Shown here one piece after another: positions 42,784 to 45,854 of a DNA stretch of 45,854 bases; within the stretch, counting starts at the first letter, position 1; every line of letters starts with the position of its first letter. Made by a program: the position numbers and the translations under genes. Source of the stretch: CAZUHN01 sp964620535. GTDB taxonomy: Bacteria; UBA8248. Where the stretch lies: assembly GCA_964620535.1 (NCBI GenBank), contig CAZUHN010000095.1, positions 1-45,854 of the forward strand, written 5' to 3'. The notes under the pieces are model-generated. The model ran no database searches, was not told where the DNA came from, and was given only the letters and a program-made list of their open reading frames with translations.

Positions 42784-43830
42784 CTAATTGGGTCGGCTGG
42801 CGATGATTGCCTTTACCAGATCCTGCGCCGCCGTGCCCGAGTTGCCCCTCTTGTCCACTTCTTTTGCATAGCTGTGCCAGACTGGCTGGATTTTCTTCAT
42901 GAAAGCGCTCACGTTGATATCGGTGATGATCATTCCCTTCTTTTTCATGTCTTTCACCGCTTGGGTCTGTTTGCTGAGGAAGAGTTCGCGCTGGAAGGCG
43001 GCCGCCTCTTTGATTGAAGATTGAACCGCGCTCTTCACATCGGCGGGAAGGGAACTCCACCACTTTTTGGAAACGACTATCGGGCGCGGTTCGGCCAAAT
43101 AGGCGTTGCTCGGATTGGTGGCGTACTTGAGGTTCTCGTAAAATTTCATGTTCTTGATCGACATCCAGTCGACAGTCGATCCTTCGATGATTCCCTGCTT
43201 CAGCCCCATGTAAACCTGCCCGTAGGGCAGGGGAGTGGGGTTAGCCCCGAACGCTTTTAGGGCGGCGACCATCGCTTTATTGGGCATGGTCCGGATCTTG
43301 GCGCCTTTGAGGTCGGCGGGCGTGCGAACGGGAACCTTGACCGTCTCGATGGAGCTGTCCCCTGTGCTGAACCATGCGAGCACCAGGAAGTCCGACTGTT
43401 TGGCGACGATGGCGGCCATCTTCTTCCCGAGGGGGCCAGTGGCGATGGACGTCATGTGGGCTTGGTTCTTGATGAGAAAGGGGAGTTCCACGATATCTAC
43501 GATGGGGGCGAAACCCGCAAAGGCGCCCGCGCCGATGCCCATGTGGACCGTCCCCTGCAGGATGCCCTCTTCGATTTTCCGCTCATCGCCCAGTTGGCGC
43601 GAGTGGTAGAGCTTTACGTTCACCTTGCCGGCTGCCCTTTTCTCGACGAGCTCCTTGAACTTCTTCTGCCCATCATAATAGGGAAAGGCGGCGGGGGTGA
43701 CTGAAGCGAAGCGGATTTCCGTTGCCGCGTTCGCCGCCGGTATTGTAAGCAAGGCCACGGTCCAGATGGTGGCCAGAGGCATCCCAATCCACTTTGCGAA
43801 GAATATTAAGGTTCCACCTGGGGATCGCAT
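42784..43830 (-). CDS. dctP: TRAP transporter substrate-binding protein (DctP)
   Basis: A 348-aa periplasmic binding protein. It has a signal peptide with basic start, hydrophobic core (LATIWTVALLTIPA) and cleavage after ANA (about residue 35), then ATEIRFASVTP. The conserved Arg segment of the ligand-binding pocket (GAKIRTMPN) coordinates a carboxylate in family members. The ATG at 43830 follows AGAAGGAGA; 16 upstream residues in frame break the signal-peptide pattern. Ligand is probably an organic acid related to the adjacent catabolic genes. Confidence 0.92.
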   Translation of the reverse strand: MRSPGGTLIFFAKWIGMPLATIWTVALLTIPAANAATEIRFASVTPAAFPYYDGQKKFKELVEKRAAGKVNVKLYHSRQLGDERKIEEGILQGTVHMGIGAGAFAGFAPIVDIVELPFLIKNQAHMTSIATGPLGKKMAAIVAKQSDFLVLAWFSTGDSSIETVKVPVRTPADLKGAKIRTMPNKAMVAALKAFGANPTPLPYGQVYMGLKQGIIEGSTVDWMSIKNMKFYENLKYATNPSNAYLAEPRPIVVSKKWWSSLPADVKSAVQSSIKEAAAFQRELFLSKQTQAVKDMKKKGMIITDINVSAFMKKIQPVWHSYAKEVDKRGNSGTAAQDLVKAIIASRPN

Positions 43831-44006
43831 GAAAAATCTCCTTCTAGCAATAGGTGAGAAGCACGCTGATAAGACCACTCGAAAAAATCGTACGTGTTAA
43901 ACTTTAGGCCCGCCGTCATCATTCGGGGGATGAAATTTTGCCGGTAAACTTTCCCTCTGCGCAGATGGGTACCCTTCCCCCCGTGTCAGCGATTCCCGCA
44001 ACATGA

Positions 44007-44042
44007 CCAATAGATTATGTGGATATTCCAATAATCTTATGG
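44007..44042. promoter_or_regulatory. Tandem operator-like repeats overlapping the dctP promoter
   Basis: CCAATAGATTATGTGG (44007-44022) and CCAATAATCTTATGG (44028-44042) are similar 15-16 bp units, 21 bp apart start to start (two helical turns). The second overlaps the -10 box. A repressor or activator site is inferred; no regulator gene is adjacent. Confidence 0.35.
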
Positions 44043-44062
44043 TTTCAGGAGTAAATAGTCAA
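44034..44062 (-). promoter_or_regulatory. Promoter of the dctPQM operon
   Basis: On minus TTGACT, a 17-bp spacer and TAAGAT. About 200 nt upstream of the dctP start. Confidence 0.5.
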
Positions 44063-44104
44063 GTCGCGCCAGTCCAGTCTTTCTGTTGCCCCCCCCCCGA
44101 ATAT

Positions 44105-44485
44105 TTATTCTTTTTTCTCCAGGGTCATCAGGGCCCGTAAACCGTAATGGAGGGTGGGCAATCCCCCCGATATGGAGGCGGTTTCGAGGGCTTCCTGAAT
44201 TTCCATCTCACTGGCCCCCTTCTCCATCGCAGACCGCATGTGGGTGTGGACGGCGTCCATCGGGGCCATCCGGAAGCAGAGTATGCCGATGTGGACCAAT
44301 TCGCGGTACTTGCCCGGAAGGGTCCGTCCGTCAGCGAAGGTGACCGGCGCCATATGGGAATACGCCTCAAAATAGGCTGGATCCCGCTCGGCCCCAAATT
44401 CCCACTCGGGAAGCATATATCCTCGATCACCCCGCATTTTTCCAATTATGGCTTTCGCCCGTTCCTTTCGCTCGTTCTCGTCCAT
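44105..44485 (-). CDS. Carboxymuconolactone-decarboxylase-like (AhpD-fold) protein
   Basis: A 126-aa protein with the CMD core KYRELVHIGILC, the His of DAVHTHMRSAMEKGASEMEI and EALETASISGG. It lacks the AhpD CxxC pair, so it is of the decarboxylase/lyase type rather than peroxidase-linked. Such proteins are common beside aromatic-acid pathways. A C10 run lies just after its stop (44089-44098). Confidence 0.82.
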   Translation of the reverse strand: MDENERKERAKAIIGKMRGDRGYMLPEWEFGAERDPAYFEAYSHMAPVTFADGRTLPGKYRELVHIGILCFRMAPMDAVHTHMRSAMEKGASEMEIQEALETASISGGLPTLHYGLRALMTLEKKE

Positions 44486-44606
44486 GACGAGTCCTTTCTC
44501 CTACGTCCACCGAGCAAACAAGATCGGCGGAGCTTGAGTGGCGCGAATTCTCTTTTTTATCGAATGACCTGTCTGCCGCCGGGGGTCCGGCGGGAAAGCC
44601 TCCCTC

Positions 44607-45074
44607 CTAGGAGCGAACCTGGAGCGTGAGAATCGTCTCGATCGGTGCATCGTAGGTGAGCTCGTTCTGGTACAGCGCGGCGCGGGCATGCTTTCCCTTC
44701 TCCTTGCCGAAGACTTCCACCAAAAGATCACTCTCACCGTTCACCACCCATGGCGCCTCCTTGAAGCCCGGCGCTGCGTTCACGTAGCCGACCAGGCGCA
44801 CCACGCGGATCACCCGGTCTAAATCTCCGTCGAGGCACTGCTTCGCCATGGCCAGGTGGTTCAGACCCGTAAGGCGGGCCGATTGATAGCCCTGCTCTAC
44901 GGTCAGGTCCGTTCCGAGCTTTCCCTTAATGGGAACCTCGCCGTTGACTATGCCGATGGTGCCCGCCAGATGAAGAATCTCTCCCACGATGACGCCCGGA
45001 ACATAATTCGCTACGGCCTGTGGCACCTCAGGCAGCACGATCCCCAATTCTTTGAGTCTTTCCTCAGCTCCCAT
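44607..45074 (-). CDS. RidA/YjgF-family protein
   Basis: A 155-aa protein of the RidA fold with YVPGVIVGEILHLAGTIG, GYQSARLTGLNHLAMAKQCL and VNAAPGF. RidA proper hydrolyses reactive enamine/imine intermediates. The family Arg of the active-site RAAVG is not seen as such; KGKHARAAL is the nearest equivalent. It probably belongs to the larger, catabolic branch found in degradation clusters. AAGGAGAG precedes the ATG at 45074. Confidence 0.82.
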   Translation of the reverse strand: MGAEERLKELGIVLPEVPQAVANYVPGVIVGEILHLAGTIGIVNGEVPIKGKLGTDLTVEQGYQSARLTGLNHLAMAKQCLDGDLDRVIRVVRLVGYVNAAPGFKEAPWVVNGESDLLVEVFGKEKGKHARAALYQNELTYDAPIETILTLQVRS

Positions 45075-45196
45075 AATACTCTCCTTTGGTTGTGCATCCG
45101 GAAACAGCTATTTTTTCGCGATACGGCTTCGCGTGACGCGATGTACTCAATCGGGTTTGCGGCAAAACGATTTTTATAATAAAAAAGCGAAGCTTC

Positions 45197-45208
45197 ATTT
45201 CATGAAAT
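45197..45208. promoter_or_regulatory. Palindrome between divergent ridA-like and DUF3830-like genes
   Basis: ATTTCATGAAAT is a perfect 12-bp palindrome in the 201-bp divergent spacer. A consensus TATAAT lies at 45175-45180 on plus, but no good -35 pairs with it. Possible operator. Confidence 0.3.
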
Positions 45209-45275
45209 CTGAATGTAACTTATTATTCGCAGATGAATTTCACAATCTGCTTCTTCTCCGAAAAGGAATTTTGAC

Positions 45276-45821
45276 ATGTCACAGCGCATTATGCTCACCT
45301 TTTCCCGGGGAGGCAGATTGACGGCCGATCTGCTTGAGAAAAAGGCACCCCGAACCTGCGACCTCATCACCCGCCAGCTGCCTTTGACGGGGCCCTCGTT
45401 TCACGCGCGGTGGACGGGGCGGGAGTGCTTCGTTCCCGTGAAATTGCGGAAAAAGCCCGATCGCGAGAATGCCCAGTTCCTCATCAGCCGGGGCGAGCTG
45501 ATGTACTGGCGCGAGTTTGAGCAAACCTACGGCCCCCACGAGATGGTTGGCGCCGAAGTCATCGCCTTCTTCTACGGCCCCGAATACCTGCGCGGAGAGT
45601 GGCGCGGCTACGAGCGTGGAAACGTCTTCGCCCAAATCCCCCAGTCCGAATGGGAACTTATGGAAGAACTCGGCACTCGCATCTGGAAAGAAGGCTCGGA
45701 GGAGATCAAGGTGAACCTCATTCGCCCGGCACGCGCTCCCGCTCCTCGGAAAACCTCCCGAAAGGTTTCGAAGCGCAAGGCCACCGCAAGGAAGAGCAGC
45801 AAGAAGAATTCCCGAGGATAA
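45276..45821 (+). CDS. DUF3830-like (cyclophilin-like fold) protein with basic C-terminal tail
   Basis: A 181-aa protein. The N-terminal ~150 residues (opening MLTFSRGGRLTADLLEKKAP, then FHARWTGRECFVP, FFYGPEYLRGEWRGYERGN and FAQI) resemble the DUF3830 cyclophilin-like family, of unknown function and often found in catabolic clusters. The last ~30 residues (from about 152) are a Lys/Arg/Ser/Ala tail not expected in the family. ATG at 45276, Shine-Dalgarno AAAAGGA. Divergent from the RidA gene. The 33 bp to the window end hold nothing. Confidence 0.7.
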   Translation: MSQRIMLTFSRGGRLTADLLEKKAPRTCDLITRQLPLTGPSFHARWTGRECFVPVKLRKKPDRENAQFLISRGELMYWREFEQTYGPHEMVGAEVIAFFYGPEYLRGEWRGYERGNVFAQIPQSEWELMEELGTRIWKEGSEEIKVNLIRPARAPAPRKTSRKVSKRKATARKSSKKNSRG

Positions 45822-45854
45822 TTTGCGGAACCGGTGCAAAATATGGACAATCTT

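Noticed and set aside
44089..44098. C10 homopolymer
   Set aside because: Non-coding, just after the CMD-like stop; no frame to switch and no promoter nearby, so phase variation is not supported.
1..45854. CRISPR array or other tandem repeat locus
   Set aside because: No regularly spaced repeats of 20 bp or more seen on reading through; the only long repeat is the tRNA-Gly 3' end pair.

Overview
This is a bacterial chromosome segment with dense, mostly operonic genes, Shine-Dalgarno-preceded starts with many GTG/TTG starts, and moderately high GC. The gene content is that of an aerobic or facultative heterotroph: heme synthesis from glutamyl-tRNA, class 1B dihydroorotate dehydrogenase, CoA-thioester catabolism, xanthine-dehydrogenase/CO-dehydrogenase-type subunits and a TRAP transporter. 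No rRNA or marker gene fixes the taxon. An uncultivated, delta-proteobacteria-like lineage is only a guess. A selenocysteine codon in one gene implies a selenium-using host.

Layout. 1-2.3 kb (minus): a FHA-domain membrane protein interrupted by two compensating frameshifts, a PlsC acyltransferase and a decayed membrane-protein gene. 2.6-5 kb: a frameshifted SDR, a 3-hydroxyisobutyrate-dehydrogenase-like enzyme and a stand-alone CheY. 5.7-8.6 kb (minus): a small hypothetical gene, an MBL-fold hydrolase, pyrK and pyrD. 9.0-14.7 kb (plus): a heme operon, hemX/ccsA-like, hemA, hemC, cobA-hemD fusion and hemB. 14.9-20.4 kb (plus): thiolase, enoyl-CoA hydratase, YcgN-like protein, acyl-CoA dehydrogenase (frameshifted), MeaB and CutA. 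20.4-26.6 kb (minus): type I-alpha-like glutamine synthetase preceded by an atypical OmpR-type regulator, then coxM-coxS-coxD-coxE without the catalytic coxL. 27-31 kb (plus): MtaB tRNA methylthiotransferase, SAM hydrolase, a DsbA/FrnE-like protein with an in-frame TGA at the first redox Cys, a P1-family peptidase and tRNA-Gly(GCC).

31.1-36.1 kb is a probable genomic island. The 3' end of tRNA-Gly, with its terminator, is repeated 4.9 kb downstream. Between the copies lie a transposase fragment, two amidases (one unusually long) and gene debris. 36.2-45.8 kb is a catabolic cluster: fumarylacetoacetase-like hydrolase, acetamidase/formamidase, 4-OT-like tautomerase, two SDRs and a glyoxalase-fold protein on plus; TRAP DctPQM, a carboxymuconolactone-decarboxylase-like protein and a RidA protein on minus; then a DUF3830-like protein. 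Together these suggest uptake and stepwise breakdown of an organic acid or amide. The substrate is not visible from sequence.

The most notable finding is the candidate selenoprotein at 29338-29994. Its UGA sits in a U-P-W-C redox motif and is followed at the expected distance by a bacterial SECIS-like hairpin. Conventional gene calling would truncate it to begin at 29407 and lose the active site.
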